From: an uncultured Clostridia bacterium
Lineage (GTDB): Bacteria; Bacillota; Clostridia; Oscillospirales; Ruminococcaceae
Length of the DNA stretch: 64,000 nucleotides
Direction: 5' to 3'
NCBI GenBank assembly: GCA_944386285.1
Contig: CALXAM010000058.1
Span: 59,063 to 123,062, forward strand
Below are positions 33,709-44,184 of this stretch, piece by piece. The notes beneath the pieces were generated by a model. The model searched no databases and had not been told where the DNA came from. It saw nothing but the letters and a program-made list of their open reading frames with translations. A program made the position numbers and the translations under genes. Within the stretch, counting starts at the first letter, position 1. Every line of letters begins with the position of its first letter.

Positions 33709-34620
33709 TTATTTGTTTGCCAACAGTTTAACGAGCACCGCTTTTTGTGCGTGCAGACGGTTTTCTGCCTCGTCAAAAATTTCGTTTGCATGTGCTTCAA
33801 ACACTTCGGCAGTAATCTCTTCGCCGCGGTGTGCCGGCAGGCAGTGGAGTACCATTGCATCCGGTTTTGCAAGTTTCATGATCTCGTCGTTGACCTGATA
33901 GCCTGCAAAATCGACGCGGCGTTTGTCTGCCTGTGCCTCGTCGCCCATCGAAGCCCATACGTCGGTTTCCACAACATCCGCATCTTTTGCGGCTACTTTC
34001 GGATCATCAGTCAGCTCAAACTGATCACCGTATTCTTCTGCAAATGCAAGAATCTGCGGATTATACGGATAGCTTTTCGGTGTTGCGACGCTTACGCGCA
34101 TGCCCATTTTCAAACAGCCGACAATCAGCGAGTTTGACATATTGTTTGCATCGCCGATGAAGCAGAGTTTTAAGCCGGCAAGCGTTGTTTTATGCTCACG
34201 GATTGTCATTAAGTCAGCGAGGATCTGACATGGATGCGCAAAATCAGTCAAACCATTGATGAGCGGGATCGAGCCGTATTCTGCAAGCTGCTCGACTTCT
34301 TCCTGTGCAAAGGTGCGGATCATGATGCCGTCACAGTAACGCGACAGAACACGCGCCGTATCACAAACCGGCTCGCCGCGGCCGATCTGCAGCTCCGAAG
34401 AACTCAAAAACAGTCCGTGACCGCCGAGCTGATCCATACCCACCTCAAACGAAACGCGGGTACGTGTGGATGCTTTTTCAAAAATCATTGCAAGTGTTTT
34501 TCCTGCGAGATGTTTGTGCTCAATGCCGTTTTTGTGCTCATATTTGAGCTGATCCGCTAAGTTTAAAAGCTCTGTGATTTCCTGTGCGGAAAGATCGAGC
34601 AGTTTTAATAAATGTTTCAT
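33709..34620 (-). CDS. argF: Ornithine carbamoyltransferase
   Basis: A 303-residue enzyme making citrulline from ornithine and carbamoyl phosphate. S-T-R-T-R-V-S-F binds carbamoyl phosphate; H-P-C-Q-I-L-A-D and H-C-L-P-A-H-R-G hold active-site residues. ATG 34620 with GAGGAG. Last gene of the operon argGHCJBDF. Confidence 0.96.
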   Translation of the reverse strand: MKHLLKLLDLSAQEITELLNLADQLKYEHKNGIEHKHLAGKTLAMIFEKASTRTRVSFEVGMDQLGGHGLFLSSSELQIGRGEPVCDTARVLSRYCDGIMIRTFAQEEVEQLAEYGSIPLINGLTDFAHPCQILADLMTIREHKTTLAGLKLCFIGDANNMSNSLIVGCLKMGMRVSVATPKSYPYNPQILAFAEEYGDQFELTDDPKVAAKDADVVETDVWASMGDEAQADKRRVDFAGYQVNDEIMKLAKPDAMVLHCLPAHRGEEITAEVFEAHANEIFDEAENRLHAQKAVLVKLLANK

Positions 34621-34635
34621 CAAAAATTCTCCTCT

Positions 34636-35811
34636 TTATGCATTCAGTACCGAGATGAGGCGATCGACGCCCTCGGTCAGTTCTTCCCATGAAATAGACA
34701 GCGGCGGCAGCAGACGGACTTTATTTTTTGCCGTCAGAACGATAACACCCGCTTCAATGCACTGTGCACACACTTTAGCCGCTTCTTTTGTCTTGAGCGA
34801 AATGCCAAGCATCATGCCGAGTCCGCTCACACCAGCCACTTCCTCACAGGCAAGCAGCTTGCGTTTTAAAAAGACGCCTTTTTTCTGCACTTCGAGCAAA
34901 AATGACGGATCGCTCACACGCGATACCACAACCTTTGCACCGGCACATACGACTGGATTTCCTCCAAATGTCGTTCCATGATCGCCGTAAGAGAGTACAT
35001 TACACGTTTTTTCGTTTGCAAGTACGGCACCGATCGGCAAGCCGCCGCCAAGTCCTTTTGCCAGCGTGACAACATCGGGTTTAACCCCAAGCTGTTCGCA
35101 GGCAAGCAGTGTGCCGGTACGTCCCATGCCGGTCTGCACCTCATCGGCAATCAGCAAAAGATCATGTGCGGTGCAGTAGTCCGCCACTTCTTTTAAAAAG
35201 TCTGCGTCCAGTTCCATGACGCCGCCTTCACCCTGTACCGGCTCAAACATCACCGCACAAAAGCCGCCTTCTGCGAGCACTGCTTTGACTGCATCAAAAT
35301 CGTTTGCCGACGCATAGGAAAAGCCCTCTGTAAACGGGTAAAAATGCGTGTGAAACACGTCCTGTCCCGTTGCAGCAAGCGTTGTAACTGTCCGTCCGTG
35401 GAACGAATTGACAAGCGTTAAAATCCGGTTGCGTGAAGCCTGTTCCCCATAGCAGTCTGCGCTGTATTTGCGCGCAATTTTGATGGCGCATTCGTTTGCC
35501 TCTGCGCCTGAATTTTGAAACAGCACCTTCTGATAGCCGGTTTTCTCGCACAGCATCTGTGCAAGCTCTGCATCCGGTGCGCTGTAGTAAAGATTGGATG
35601 TATGCTGCAGGGTGTGCGCCTGTTTCGAAACGGCGTCTGCCCATTCTTTGTCGCAGTAGCCGAGCGAATTGACGCCGATGCCGCTGCCCAGATCGATATA
35701 TTCTTTTCCCGATTCGTCCGTACAGACCGCACCGCTTCCCTGTTTGATACAGATGTTCTGCCGGCGGTATGTTCCCATGATATACTGCCGGTCCAATTCA
35801 AAAATGTTCAT
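34636..35811 (-). CDS. argD: Acetylornithine aminotransferase
   Basis: A 391-residue class III PLP aminotransferase. F-Q-N-S-G-A-E-A-N-E, F-H-G-R-T and L-I-A-D-E-V-Q-T-G-M-G-R-T-G precede the PLP lysine in T-L-A-K-G-L-G-G-G-L. Start has GGGAG. Operon neighbours assign it to arginine synthesis. Confidence 0.95.
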   Translation of the reverse strand: MNIFELDRQYIMGTYRRQNICIKQGSGAVCTDESGKEYIDLGSGIGVNSLGYCDKEWADAVSKQAHTLQHTSNLYYSAPDAELAQMLCEKTGYQKVLFQNSGAEANECAIKIARKYSADCYGEQASRNRILTLVNSFHGRTVTTLAATGQDVFHTHFYPFTEGFSYASANDFDAVKAVLAEGGFCAVMFEPVQGEGGVMELDADFLKEVADYCTAHDLLLIADEVQTGMGRTGTLLACEQLGVKPDVVTLAKGLGGGLPIGAVLANEKTCNVLSYGDHGTTFGGNPVVCAGAKVVVSRVSDPSFLLEVQKKGVFLKRKLLACEEVAGVSGLGMMLGISLKTKEAAKVCAQCIEAGVIVLTAKNKVRLLPPLSISWEELTEGVDRLISVLNA

Positions 35812-35838
35812 GCGTTCTCCCGCCTTTTTCGTTTCTGT

Positions 35839-36711
35839 TTAAAGCACCATAGTGCCGATGCCTTCGCTTGAAAGCATCTCGTTTAAAATGGCATGCGGAA
35901 TGCGTCCGTCGATGATGAACGCACGCTTAACACCGCGGCGCACCGCTTCGACACAGCAGTCCACTTTCGGGATCATGCCGCCGCCGATAATTCCCTCTTT
36001 GATGAGTTTCGGCACTTCGCTCACCTGCACCACCGGAATGAGCGATTCTTCGTCGTCTTTATCACGTAAAAGACCGCGTGTATCGGTCATCAGGATGACG
36101 TTTTCGGCATTCAGCTTCGCCGCGATTTTCGCCGCTGCGGTGTCTGCATTGATGTTATACAGCGTAGAATCCTCGCCGATGCCGATTGTCGACACGACCG
36201 GCACATAGCCGTTTTGGAGCGCATCGAGAATCGGTGCGGTATTCACATCGGTGATTTCGCCGACAAATCCCAAATCCACATCACCCTCAAGCTTTTTGGC
36301 TTCAATCATCCGGCCGTCCATGCCGCAAAGGCCGAGCGCTTTTCCACCGGACTGTCCGAGCAACGATACCAAGTCCTTGTTCACCTTGCCGGCAAGCACC
36401 ATCTGAACAACCTCCATCGTCTGTGCGTCGGTATAGCGCAGACCGCCGACGAATTTCGGCTCGATGTTTAGTTTTTTGAGCATGCTGTTGATCTCCGGAC
36501 CGCCGCCGTGCACCAATACCACTTTGATGCCGACAAGCGACAGCAGCACGATATCGCGCATGACCGCTTCTTTCAGTGCCGGATCACTCATCGCTGCGCC
36601 GCCGTATTTGATCACGACGATTTTATTATAATATTTTTGAATATACGGAAGTGCATCCACCAGCACGCGTGCACGCAATTCCTCGGAAATAACCTTTTTG
36701 AGCTGTTCCAT
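35839..36711 (-). CDS. argB: Acetylglutamate kinase
   Basis: A 290-residue amino-acid kinase: V-V-I-K-Y-G-G-A-A-M and V-L-V-H-G-G-G-P-E-I are the ATP and substrate loops, V-D-C-C-V-E-A-V-R-R is near the C-terminus. The N-terminal helix before the kinase fold is the type linked to arginine feedback inhibition, sensible in a cyclic pathway with argJ. Confidence 0.96.
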   Translation of the reverse strand: MEQLKKVISEELRARVLVDALPYIQKYYNKIVVIKYGGAAMSDPALKEAVMRDIVLLSLVGIKVVLVHGGGPEINSMLKKLNIEPKFVGGLRYTDAQTMEVVQMVLAGKVNKDLVSLLGQSGGKALGLCGMDGRMIEAKKLEGDVDLGFVGEITDVNTAPILDALQNGYVPVVSTIGIGEDSTLYNINADTAAAKIAAKLNAENVILMTDTRGLLRDKDDEESLIPVVQVSEVPKLIKEGIIGGGMIPKVDCCVEAVRRGVKRAFIIDGRIPHAILNEMLSSEGIGTMVL

Positions 36712-36735
36712 GTGTTCCCCTCTTTTATCGTTTCA

Positions 36736-37971
36736 TCACGTATGATAGTCGGCGTTGATTTTTACATAGTCATACGTCATGTCACAGCCCCACGCAACCG
36801 CATGGAACGCGCCGTCGCCGAGTGTGACATGAATTGTGATCTCATCCGGCTCTAACACCGCCTGTGCCGCATTCGGATCAAATTTGGTGCCGCGGCCGTT
36901 CTGGCAGACACACACACTGCCGGCTTTCGAAGAAAGCGTCACATTCACAGTGTCCGGCGACACATCGGCATCCGCATAGCCGACCGCACACAAAATCCGT
37001 CCCCAGTTTGGATCTTTGCCGAACATCGCACATTTAAACAGCGTCGATGTGATGACCGATTTTGCAACGGTCCGCGCTGTATGATCGTCCGGCGCGCCGT
37101 CTACCACGCATTCGAGCAGTTTTGTCGCACCCTCGCCGTCTTTTGCAATCATACGGGACAGGTTCATCAGCACAACGTACAGCGCGTTTGCAAACGTGCG
37201 GTAATCATCGCTGTCGACGTCCATAATCGGTTTGTTTTTCGCAAGCGACGACGAAAGAAGCAGTACGGTGTCGTTTGTGGAAGTATCACCGTCCACCGAA
37301 ACCATGTTGAACGTATCGTTTGTCACCTGCGACAGTGCAAACTGCAAAAGCGGCTGATCGATGCACGCATCGGTTGTCAAAAAACAGAGCATCGTCGCCA
37401 TATTCGGATGAATCATACCGCTGCCCTTTGCCATGCCGCCGATCGTAACCGTTTCACCGCCGATTGTCACCTGCACAGCATATTCTTTTTTGACGGTATC
37501 AGTCGTCATAATCGCACGGGAGGCCTCTTTGCTGCCTTCGCGTGAAAGTCCTTTGACCAGTGCGGGCACTGCGTCGCGGATTGGTTCAATGGGCAACACC
37601 TCGCCGATCACGCCGGTGGATGCCACGGCAACCTCATGGGTGTTGATGTTTAAGCACTGCGCTGCAATCGCACACATCTGCTCGGCTTTATATTCCCCGT
37701 CGATATTGCACGTGTTGGCATTGCCGCTGTTGACAATCACCGCACGGATATCGCCCTGTGCCAGGTGCGCCTTCGTCACGGCGATCGGTGCGCCTTTGAC
37801 TTTATTCTGTGTATAGACTGCCGCCGCTTTGCACGGCGTTTCACTGTAAATCAGCGCCAGATCGGGTGCATCGCTCGCTTTGCGCAATCCGCAGTGCACG
37901 CCGTTTGCCACAAATCCGGGTGCGGCACACACGCCGCCCGGAATCACCGGCAAATCTTTAAAAGCAATCAT
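36736..37971 (-). CDS. argJ: Glutamate N-acetyltransferase / ornithine acetyltransferase
   Basis: A 411-residue self-cleaving enzyme; the cleavage point is before Thr in P-N-M-A-T-M-L-C-F. It moves acetyl groups from acetylornithine to glutamate and may also use acetyl-CoA. D-G-D-T-S-T-N-D-T and the C-terminal N-A-A-Q match the family. No argA or argE is in the operon, in line with the recycling route. Confidence 0.95.
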   Translation of the reverse strand: MIAFKDLPVIPGGVCAAPGFVANGVHCGLRKASDAPDLALIYSETPCKAAAVYTQNKVKGAPIAVTKAHLAQGDIRAVIVNSGNANTCNIDGEYKAEQMCAIAAQCLNINTHEVAVASTGVIGEVLPIEPIRDAVPALVKGLSREGSKEASRAIMTTDTVKKEYAVQVTIGGETVTIGGMAKGSGMIHPNMATMLCFLTTDACIDQPLLQFALSQVTNDTFNMVSVDGDTSTNDTVLLLSSSLAKNKPIMDVDSDDYRTFANALYVVLMNLSRMIAKDGEGATKLLECVVDGAPDDHTARTVAKSVITSTLFKCAMFGKDPNWGRILCAVGYADADVSPDTVNVTLSSKAGSVCVCQNGRGTKFDPNAAQAVLEPDEITIHVTLGDGAFHAVAWGCDMTYDYVKINADYHT

Positions 37972-37991
37972 TTGTTCCCCTTCTTCTCTCT

Positions 37992-38936
37992 TTATTCAAG
38001 TCCTGTTGCCTCATCGATGCCAAGCATCAGATTTAAGCACTGCACCGCAGCGCCCGAGGCACCTTTTCCCAAGTTATCAAACTGTGCAGTTACTGTCATG
38101 CGGTCATCGTTACCGCATACATAAAGCCGCATTTCGTTTGTCCCTGCCAGCGGATTCGCCGCAAGGAAGCCGCCCGTTTCCATTTCAGCCGAAAGCGGCA
38201 TCACTTTGACAAAATGCGCGTGCTCATAATGTGCGCTCAGCATCTCATGCAGTGGTGCAAGATTGATTGTGCGCGACAAACACCGTCTGTGAATCGGAAT
38301 TGTCACGAGCATGCCATTATAATAATCGCTCACCATCGGCGAAAAAATTGGTTCAGTGAGCAGTCCGGAAATTGCTTTCATCTCGCGCAGATGCTTGTGC
38401 TGCTGCGTCATCGCATACATCCGCGGCGCATCAAAACAGCTGTCGCGGTTTTCTTCCTCGTATTGTGCGATCATTTTTTTGCCGCCGCCGCTGTATCCGC
38501 TCACAGCAAAACAGCTTACCGGATAGTCGCGCGGCAGAATATTCGCCTGTACAAGCGGATAGACAATTGCCGCAAACCCGCTCGCATAGCATCCTGGCAC
38601 GGCCACGCGCTTTGACGAAATAATCGCGTTTCGGTGCGCATCCGACAATTCCGGAAATCCGTATGCCCAGCCCGGCGTTGTCCGGTGCGCGGTCGATGCG
38701 TCGATGATGCGTACCGTATCGCTTTGCACAAGCGATACCGCTTCAATCGCCGCCGCATCCGGCAAGCACAAAAAAGTCACATCCGACGCATGAATACACA
38801 CAGCGCGTGCCGCCGGATCTTTCCGCTTCTCCGGCGGAATTTCGATCAGTTCGATGTCACTGCGGTTTGCAAACCGTTCGAAAATCTGCAAACCGGTCGT
38901 TCCCTCCTGACCGTCAATAAATACTTTCGTTTTCAT
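37992..38936 (-). CDS. argC: N-acetyl-gamma-glutamyl-phosphate reductase, short type 2
   Basis: A 314-residue enzyme with the type 2 start M-K-T-K-V-F-I-D-G-Q-E-G-T-T-G-L-Q-I and catalytic Cys in V-P-G-C-Y-A-S-G. The frame continues upstream into argH, but ATG 38936 fits the family and has GAGGCGA. It uses NADPH to make the semialdehyde. Confidence 0.93.
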   Translation of the reverse strand: MKTKVFIDGQEGTTGLQIFERFANRSDIELIEIPPEKRKDPAARAVCIHASDVTFLCLPDAAAIEAVSLVQSDTVRIIDASTAHRTTPGWAYGFPELSDAHRNAIISSKRVAVPGCYASGFAAIVYPLVQANILPRDYPVSCFAVSGYSGGGKKMIAQYEEENRDSCFDAPRMYAMTQQHKHLREMKAISGLLTEPIFSPMVSDYYNGMLVTIPIHRRCLSRTINLAPLHEMLSAHYEHAHFVKVMPLSAEMETGGFLAANPLAGTNEMRLYVCGNDDRMTVTAQFDNLGKGASGAAVQCLNLMLGIDEATGLE

Positions 38937-38952
38937 TCCATTTCGCCTCGAT

Positions 38953-40341
38953 TCACTCTGCGTCATACGATGCGAGTTTCTTCTGCATCGCTTCAATCTG
39001 TGCTTTAACGCGTGCAGGTGCCGGTCCGCCCTCAACATCTCTGCCGTTTACGCAGATATCGAGGTTGATTGCATCATACACATCGTCCGCAAACAGATCG
39101 CACACATCCTTGTACTCCTCAATCGGCAGTGTTTCAAGTACTTCGCCTGTACGGATGCAGTGTGCCACGAGTGTGCCGACCGCCTTGTATGCATCGCGGA
39201 ACGGCAGACCTTTTTTCACCAGATAATCGGCACAATCGGTTGCGTTGATAAAGCCTTTTGCAGCTGCACGGCGCATATTCTCCGGCAGAACCGTCATCGT
39301 CTTTAACATCGGGATAAATGTTTTGACGCACAAAATCACAGTATCGCATGCGTCAAACACGGCTTCCTTGTCCTCCTGCATATCTTTATTGTATGCGAGC
39401 GGAAGACCTTTCATCATCGTAAGCAATGTCACGAGATCACCGATCACACGGCCTGTTTTGCCGCGGACAAGCTCAGCGATATCGGGGTTTTTCTTCTGCG
39501 GCATGATCGACGAGCCGGTTGCATATGCGTCGTCCAGCTCAATAAATTTAAACTCCCAGGAGCACCACAGGATGATTTCCTCGCAGAAACGCGACAGGTG
39601 CATCATGAGAATCGACAGCGCGCTCGCGATTTCGATGCAGAAATCACGGTCGGATACGCCGTCCAAGCTGTTCTGCGTCACACCGGAAAAGCCGAGCAAT
39701 TTAGCCACCATCTGACGGTCGATCGGATACGTTGTGCCGGCAAGCGCACCGCTGCCGAGCGGCATTTCATCCATGCGTGCAGCAGCGTCCGACAATCTCG
39801 TCAAATCCCGATAGAACATCTGCGCATATGCCATCAGATGATGCGCAAATGTAATGGGCTGTGCCCGCTGCAAATGCGTATACCCGCTCATGACGGTGTG
39901 CGTGTGCTCAGAAGAGATCTCGCAGATCGTTTCCACCAGTGTTTTGGTCAGTGCTTTGATCTCTTTTACAGTATCGCGCAGATACATCCGCACGTCGAGC
40001 GCCACCTGATCGTTGCGGCTTCTTGCCGTATGCAGACGCTTGCCTGTATCGCCAAGGCGAGCAGTCAGCTCTGCTTCCACAAACATGTGAATATCTTCAG
40101 CGGTCGGGTCAATCGAAAGCGCGCCCGACTGTAAATCTTCAAGAATCGAGGAAAGTCCCGCACAGATTGCGTCAGCTTCCGACTGTGCAATGATTCCCTG
40201 TGCACCGAGCATCGTTGCGTGTGCGATACTGCCGGTGATATCTTGCACCGCCATCCGCTGATCGAACGCAATCGACGAGTTAAAATCGTTGACGGCTTCG
40301 TCCTCTTCTTTCGAAAACCGTCCTGCCCACATTTTTGCCAT
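38953..40341 (-). CDS. argH: Argininosuccinate lyase
   Basis: A 462-residue fumarase-superfamily enzyme: H-T-A-R-S-R-N-D-Q, H-L-Q-R-A-Q-P (catalytic His) and the G-S-S-I-M-P-Q-K-K-N-P loop are intact. ATG 40341 follows GGAGG; the longer frame is not used. Confidence 0.96.
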   Translation of the reverse strand: MAKMWAGRFSKEEDEAVNDFNSSIAFDQRMAVQDITGSIAHATMLGAQGIIAQSEADAICAGLSSILEDLQSGALSIDPTAEDIHMFVEAELTARLGDTGKRLHTARSRNDQVALDVRMYLRDTVKEIKALTKTLVETICEISSEHTHTVMSGYTHLQRAQPITFAHHLMAYAQMFYRDLTRLSDAAARMDEMPLGSGALAGTTYPIDRQMVAKLLGFSGVTQNSLDGVSDRDFCIEIASALSILMMHLSRFCEEIILWCSWEFKFIELDDAYATGSSIMPQKKNPDIAELVRGKTGRVIGDLVTLLTMMKGLPLAYNKDMQEDKEAVFDACDTVILCVKTFIPMLKTMTVLPENMRRAAAKGFINATDCADYLVKKGLPFRDAYKAVGTLVAHCIRTGEVLETLPIEEYKDVCDLFADDVYDAINLDICVNGRDVEGGPAPARVKAQIEAMQKKLASYDAE

Positions 40342-40420
40342 AGGTTCCTCCGTTTTCGACAAAGGATCAAAACAGAAACTGCTTTGATCCTTCTTGCCGT
40401 TTTTTGTATCGTGTTTTCTC

Positions 40421-41635
40421 TTATTTGAGTTTCTTTTCGTCGAGCAGTGCTTTCACCTTGATCGGCAGACCGAACAGGTTAATAAATCCTGCGGAATCGT
40501 TCTGATCATACACATCGTCCTCACCGAATGTTGCGATCTCTTCGCTGTACAGCGAGTACGGAGAGGCAACGCCTGCGTTGATGATGTTGCCTTTGTAGAG
40601 TTTGAGTTTTACATCGCCGGTGACGGTTTCCTGTGTTTTGTCAACAAATGCGCTGAGTGCTTCACGCAGCGAGGTGTACCACTGTCCGTCATAAACGATA
40701 TCTGCAAATTTAAGTGCAATCTGCTGTTTATAGTGCTGGGTTGCTTTGTCGAGGCAGAGTGTCTCAAGCACGTCGTGTGCGTGGTAGAGAATTGTTCCGC
40801 CCGGTGTTTCGTACACGCCGCGCGATTTCATGCCAACCAGACGGTTTTCGACGATATCTGCAAGGCCGATGCCGTTTGCGCCGCCCAATTTGTTGAGTTC
40901 TTTGACGAGATCTGCGCCTTTCATCGAAACGCCGTTCACTGCGGTCGGAACGCCTTTTTCAAAGTGGATGGTGACATAGGTCGGAACGTCCGGTGCCTGC
41001 TCCGGAGACACACCCATTTCCAAGATTTCGTCGTATTTCGGCTCGTTTGCCGGATCCTCAAGGTCAAGACCCTCATGCGAGAGGTGCCAGAGGTTTTTGT
41101 CTTTTGAATAGTTTGTTTCGCGGTTGATTTTCAGCGGAACGTTATGTGCTTCTGCATAGTCGATCTCCTCGTCACGCGATTTGATGTCCCAGATCCGCCA
41201 CGGTGCGATGATCGGCATGGTCGGTGCAAATGCTTTGATGGTCAGCTCAAAACGAACCTGATCGTTGCCTTTGCCGGTGCAGCCATGGCAGATTGCGTCT
41301 GCGCCCTCGGCTTTTGCGATTTCAACGAGCCGTTTTGCGATGACCGGACGTGCAAACGAAGTACCCAGCAAGTAAAGACCTTCGTAAACTGCGCCGGCTT
41401 TTAATGTCGGGAAGATGAAGTCTTCGACGAATTCATCCTGCAGATCTTCGATATACAGTTTGGATGCGCCGGTTTTTAATGCTTTTTCCTCAAGACCGTC
41501 TAACTCATCTGCCTGACCAACGTTTGCTGCAACAGCAATAACTTCGCAGCCATAATTCTCTTTGAGCCATGGAATGATGATGGATGTATCAAGACCGCCC
41601 GAATATGCGAGTACGACTTTTTTATACTGTGCCAT
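40421..41635 (-). CDS. argG: Argininosuccinate synthase
   Basis: A 404-residue ATP-dependent ligase of citrulline and aspartate: [10 protein letters not shown] is the ATP loop, and [14 protein letters not shown] the citrulline region. First gene of the operon. ATG 41635 follows a GGAGG site. Confidence 0.96.
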   Translation of the reverse strand: MAQYKKVVLAYSGGLDTSIIIPWLKENYGCEVIAVAANVGQADELDGLEEKALKTGASKLYIEDLQDEFVEDFIFPTLKAGAVYEGLYLLGTSFARPVIAKRLVEIAKAEGADAICHGCTGKGNDQVRFELTIKAFAPTMPIIAPWRIWDIKSRDEEIDYAEAHNVPLKINRETNYSKDKNLWHLSHEGLDLEDPANEPKYDEILEMGVSPEQAPDVPTYVTIHFEKGVPTAVNGVSMKGADLVKELNKLGGANGIGLADIVENRLVGMKSRGVYETPGGTILYHAHDVLETLCLDKATQHYKQQIALKFADIVYDGQWYTSLREALSAFVDKTQETVTGDVKLKLYKGNIINAGVASPYSLYSEEIATFGEDDVYDQNDSAGFINLFGLPIKVKALLDEKKLK

Positions 41636-41674
41636 GATTGATTTCCTCCAGTTGTTTTTCTGTTGTTGGTGTAT

Positions 41675-41702
41675 ATTATACATCGTTTGACGCAAAAATC
41701 AA
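41675..41702 (-). promoter_or_regulatory. Promoter of the arginine operon
   Basis: On the minus strand: TTGATT (41697-41702), 16-bp spacer, TATAAT (41675-41680), 40 bases before argG. Confidence 0.8.
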
Positions 41703-41719
41703 GTGTTTTATGCATCAAA

Positions 41720-41737
41720 ATAGAATAATTATTCATA
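41720..41737. promoter_or_regulatory. ARG box (ArgR/AhrC operator)
   Basis: On the minus strand TATGAATAATTATTCTAT, matching TGAAT-wwww-ATTCA at 9 of 10 defined positions. It sits upstream of the argG -35, so arginine repression by an ArgR encoded elsewhere is likely. Confidence 0.75.
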
Positions 41738-41879
41738 ATCAGCAACATGCTATACTTGCATCACAAAATCCGCTTCAAATTTGTGCACTTTACAAGTGAT
41801 TTTGTTCGTATATTTTTAAAGCAGCGGCACATGATATGGTTACCGCAGAAATTATTCGTTGTGTTTGCGTTTCTGCGGA

Positions 41880-41918
41880 AAAACGGGAGACTGCATTCTT
41901 TGCAGTTCTCCCGTTTTT
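41880..41918. terminator. Terminator after the topoisomerase genes
   Basis: Stem AAAACGGGAGA-CTGCA with TGCAG-TTCTCCCGTTTT, loop TTCTT, A/T runs on both sides. Confidence 0.85.
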
Positions 41919-41937
41919 TATGCAATCCAATATGATT

Positions 41938-44172
41938 TTATACAAGTGTCAGCTGCTCGCCCTCATCCTCATCGCGAATGATCGCACCGGTCGACGGTAA
42001 TGATTTGGTACGGAACCGATGTGCATTGCGCACGGACGCTTCATCAAACAACGCCACTTCCGTGACAAAGTGGTTTTTCTTCACTGTCATTGCGACAACA
42101 CCCTGTGTATCGCGCGTCGTTTTCGGCAAGAGCATCGCTGTATCAAATACGAGCCGGCGTTTTGCAGTTGTCGTAATGGAAATCTCTGCGTCTTCTTTTA
42201 AATGAAGTGCGGCAACGAGCGGAAATTTTGCACAGTAAGCGTTTGCAAGCTTCTTTCGCTTTGTCTTTGTTTCATATGCCGAAAGCGGTACTTTTGCCAC
42301 ACGTCCGTTGTCAAACGCAAACAGCATGAATCCACTGTAATCGGTTGTAACCACCATAGACACAATCGTTTCGTCTGGATCAAACGACAGCTTCGCCGGA
42401 ATATAATCTCCTAAAAGACTTGCTTTGGTATCGTCAAACTCGCTTGCGCGCGTTTTATATACCTGGCACTGATTCGTAAAGAACAAAATGTGTGCACTGC
42501 CGATCGTCTCGATATGATCTTTGACACTGTCGCCCTCTTTGAGCTTTTGGTCGCCGCTCATACGCAGAGACTGCGGGCGGATTTTCTTGAAATACCCCTC
42601 GTTCGTTAAGAACAGGTGCACCGGATCGTTATCGACTTCTTCCTCTTCGGTTTCATCGGCTACTTCATCCGCATAAATAAACATCGTACGCCGCGGTTCG
42701 CCGTATTTCTCTATCACCCGTTTTAAATCCTTGATGATGAGCGCATCAATTTTTTTCGGATCGGCAAGTGTTTCCTCCATCTCGCGGATCTCGTCTTTTA
42801 AGCTGCCGATTTCTTCGGTGCGCTTTAAGATATATTCGCGATTTAAATGGCGGAGTTTAATTTCCGCGACATATTCCGCCTGAATTTCATCGATGCCGAA
42901 ACCGATCATCAAGTTCGGCACGACCTCGCGTTCTTCCTCAGTTTCCCGCACAATCCGCACCGCTTTATCAATATCGAGCAGAATCTGCGCAAGACCGTTT
43001 AACAGATGCAGCTTGTCACGTTTTTTACTGAGATCAAAGTAAATGCGCCGCCGCACACATTCCGCACGGAACGCACCCCATTCGGTGAGAATTTCCCGCA
43101 CGCCCATGACACGCGGATTGCCGGAGATGAGCACATTAAAATTACACGAGAAATTGTCCTGAAGCGGTGTCAGGCGGTAGAGCTTCTGCATCAGCTTATC
43201 CGGGTCCTGTCCGCGTTTTAAGTCAAGTGTGAGCTTTAAGCCCTGCAAATCGGTTTCGTCGCGCAGGTCGGAAAGCTCGCGCACCTTACCGTCTTTGACA
43301 AGATCGACAATCTTGTCCATGATCGCCTCGACTGTCGTGGTCGGCGGAATTTCCGTGATTTCGATACAGTTATTCTGCCGGTCATACTGATATTTTGCAC
43401 GGATTTTAAAGCTGCCGCGTCCGGTCGAAAGGATCTTCTCAAGCTCTGCACGGTCATACAGCAAGAATGCACCGCCCGGGAAATCCGGGCCTTTGATCGT
43501 CTGCGATACATCGTGCGACGGGTCTTTTAGCAGGGCGATCATCGTTTCACACACTTCTTTTAAATTGAACGGGCAAATACTCGACGCCATCGACACCGCA
43601 ATACCGATGTTTGCATTCACAAGAATCGACGGAAACGTTGCCGGCAGCAATGTCGGCTCTTTGGTCGTGTTATCATAGTTCGGGACAAAATCAACGGTGT
43701 CGCGGTCAATTTCCGAAAACAGCTCCGCGCAGATCGGCGAAAGTTTTGCCTCGGTATAACGCGATGCCGCAAACGCCATATCGCGCGAATACGCCTTGCC
43801 GAAGTTACCCTTCGAATCAACATACGGATGCAAAAGCGCTTCGTATCCCTTCGAAAGGCGTACCATCGTTTCATAAATCGCCTGGTCGCCGTGCGGATTT
43901 AACCGCATCGTCTGACCGACGATGTTGGCAGATTTCGTACGCGAATCGTTTAAAAGTCCCATTTTATACATTGTGTATAATAATTTGCGGTGTGACGGCT
44001 TGAATCCATCGATTTCCGGAAGCGCACGCGAGATAATGACACTCATTGCATACGGCATATAGTTTTCGCGCAGCGTCTGTGTAATCGGCTGATCGACGAC
44101 AATGCCCGCACCCGCAATATATGCGTCGCTGTTCGTTTTTCGAACGGCAACTTCTTTTTTCTTCTTTGCCAT
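41938..44172 (-). CDS. Type II topoisomerase subunit A (ParC/GyrA-like)
   Basis: A 744-residue DNA-breaking subunit. R-A-L-P-E-I-D-G-F-K-P-S-H-R-K and A-F-A-A-S-R-Y-T-E-A-K-L hold the catalytic Arg and Tyr; G-N-F-G and coiled regions follow, with a reduced C-terminal propeller. It is shorter than GyrA (about 820) and lacks a clear GyrA box, so topoisomerase IV or the extra clostridial type II enzyme is likely. It lies 12 bases after the B subunit gene. Confidence 0.88.
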   Translation of the reverse strand: MAKKKKEVAVRKTNSDAYIAGAGIVVDQPITQTLRENYMPYAMSVIISRALPEIDGFKPSHRKLLYTMYKMGLLNDSRTKSANIVGQTMRLNPHGDQAIYETMVRLSKGYEALLHPYVDSKGNFGKAYSRDMAFAASRYTEAKLSPICAELFSEIDRDTVDFVPNYDNTTKEPTLLPATFPSILVNANIGIAVSMASSICPFNLKEVCETMIALLKDPSHDVSQTIKGPDFPGGAFLLYDRAELEKILSTGRGSFKIRAKYQYDRQNNCIEITEIPPTTTVEAIMDKIVDLVKDGKVRELSDLRDETDLQGLKLTLDLKRGQDPDKLMQKLYRLTPLQDNFSCNFNVLISGNPRVMGVREILTEWGAFRAECVRRRIYFDLSKKRDKLHLLNGLAQILLDIDKAVRIVRETEEEREVVPNLMIGFGIDEIQAEYVAEIKLRHLNREYILKRTEEIGSLKDEIREMEETLADPKKIDALIIKDLKRVIEKYGEPRRTMFIYADEVADETEEEEVDNDPVHLFLTNEGYFKKIRPQSLRMSGDQKLKEGDSVKDHIETIGSAHILFFTNQCQVYKTRASEFDDTKASLLGDYIPAKLSFDPDETIVSMVVTTDYSGFMLFAFDNGRVAKVPLSAYETKTKRKKLANAYCAKFPLVAALHLKEDAEISITTTAKRRLVFDTAMLLPKTTRDTQGVVAMTVKKNHFVTEVALFDEASVRNAHRFRTKSLPSTGAIIRDEDEGEQLTLV

Positions 44173-44184
44173 GGTGCGCCTCCT

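Noticed and set aside
40361..40394. The hairpin between argG and argH as a terminator
   Set aside because: It has no U-run on the minus strand and would cut the operon after its first gene; it may be a processing site.
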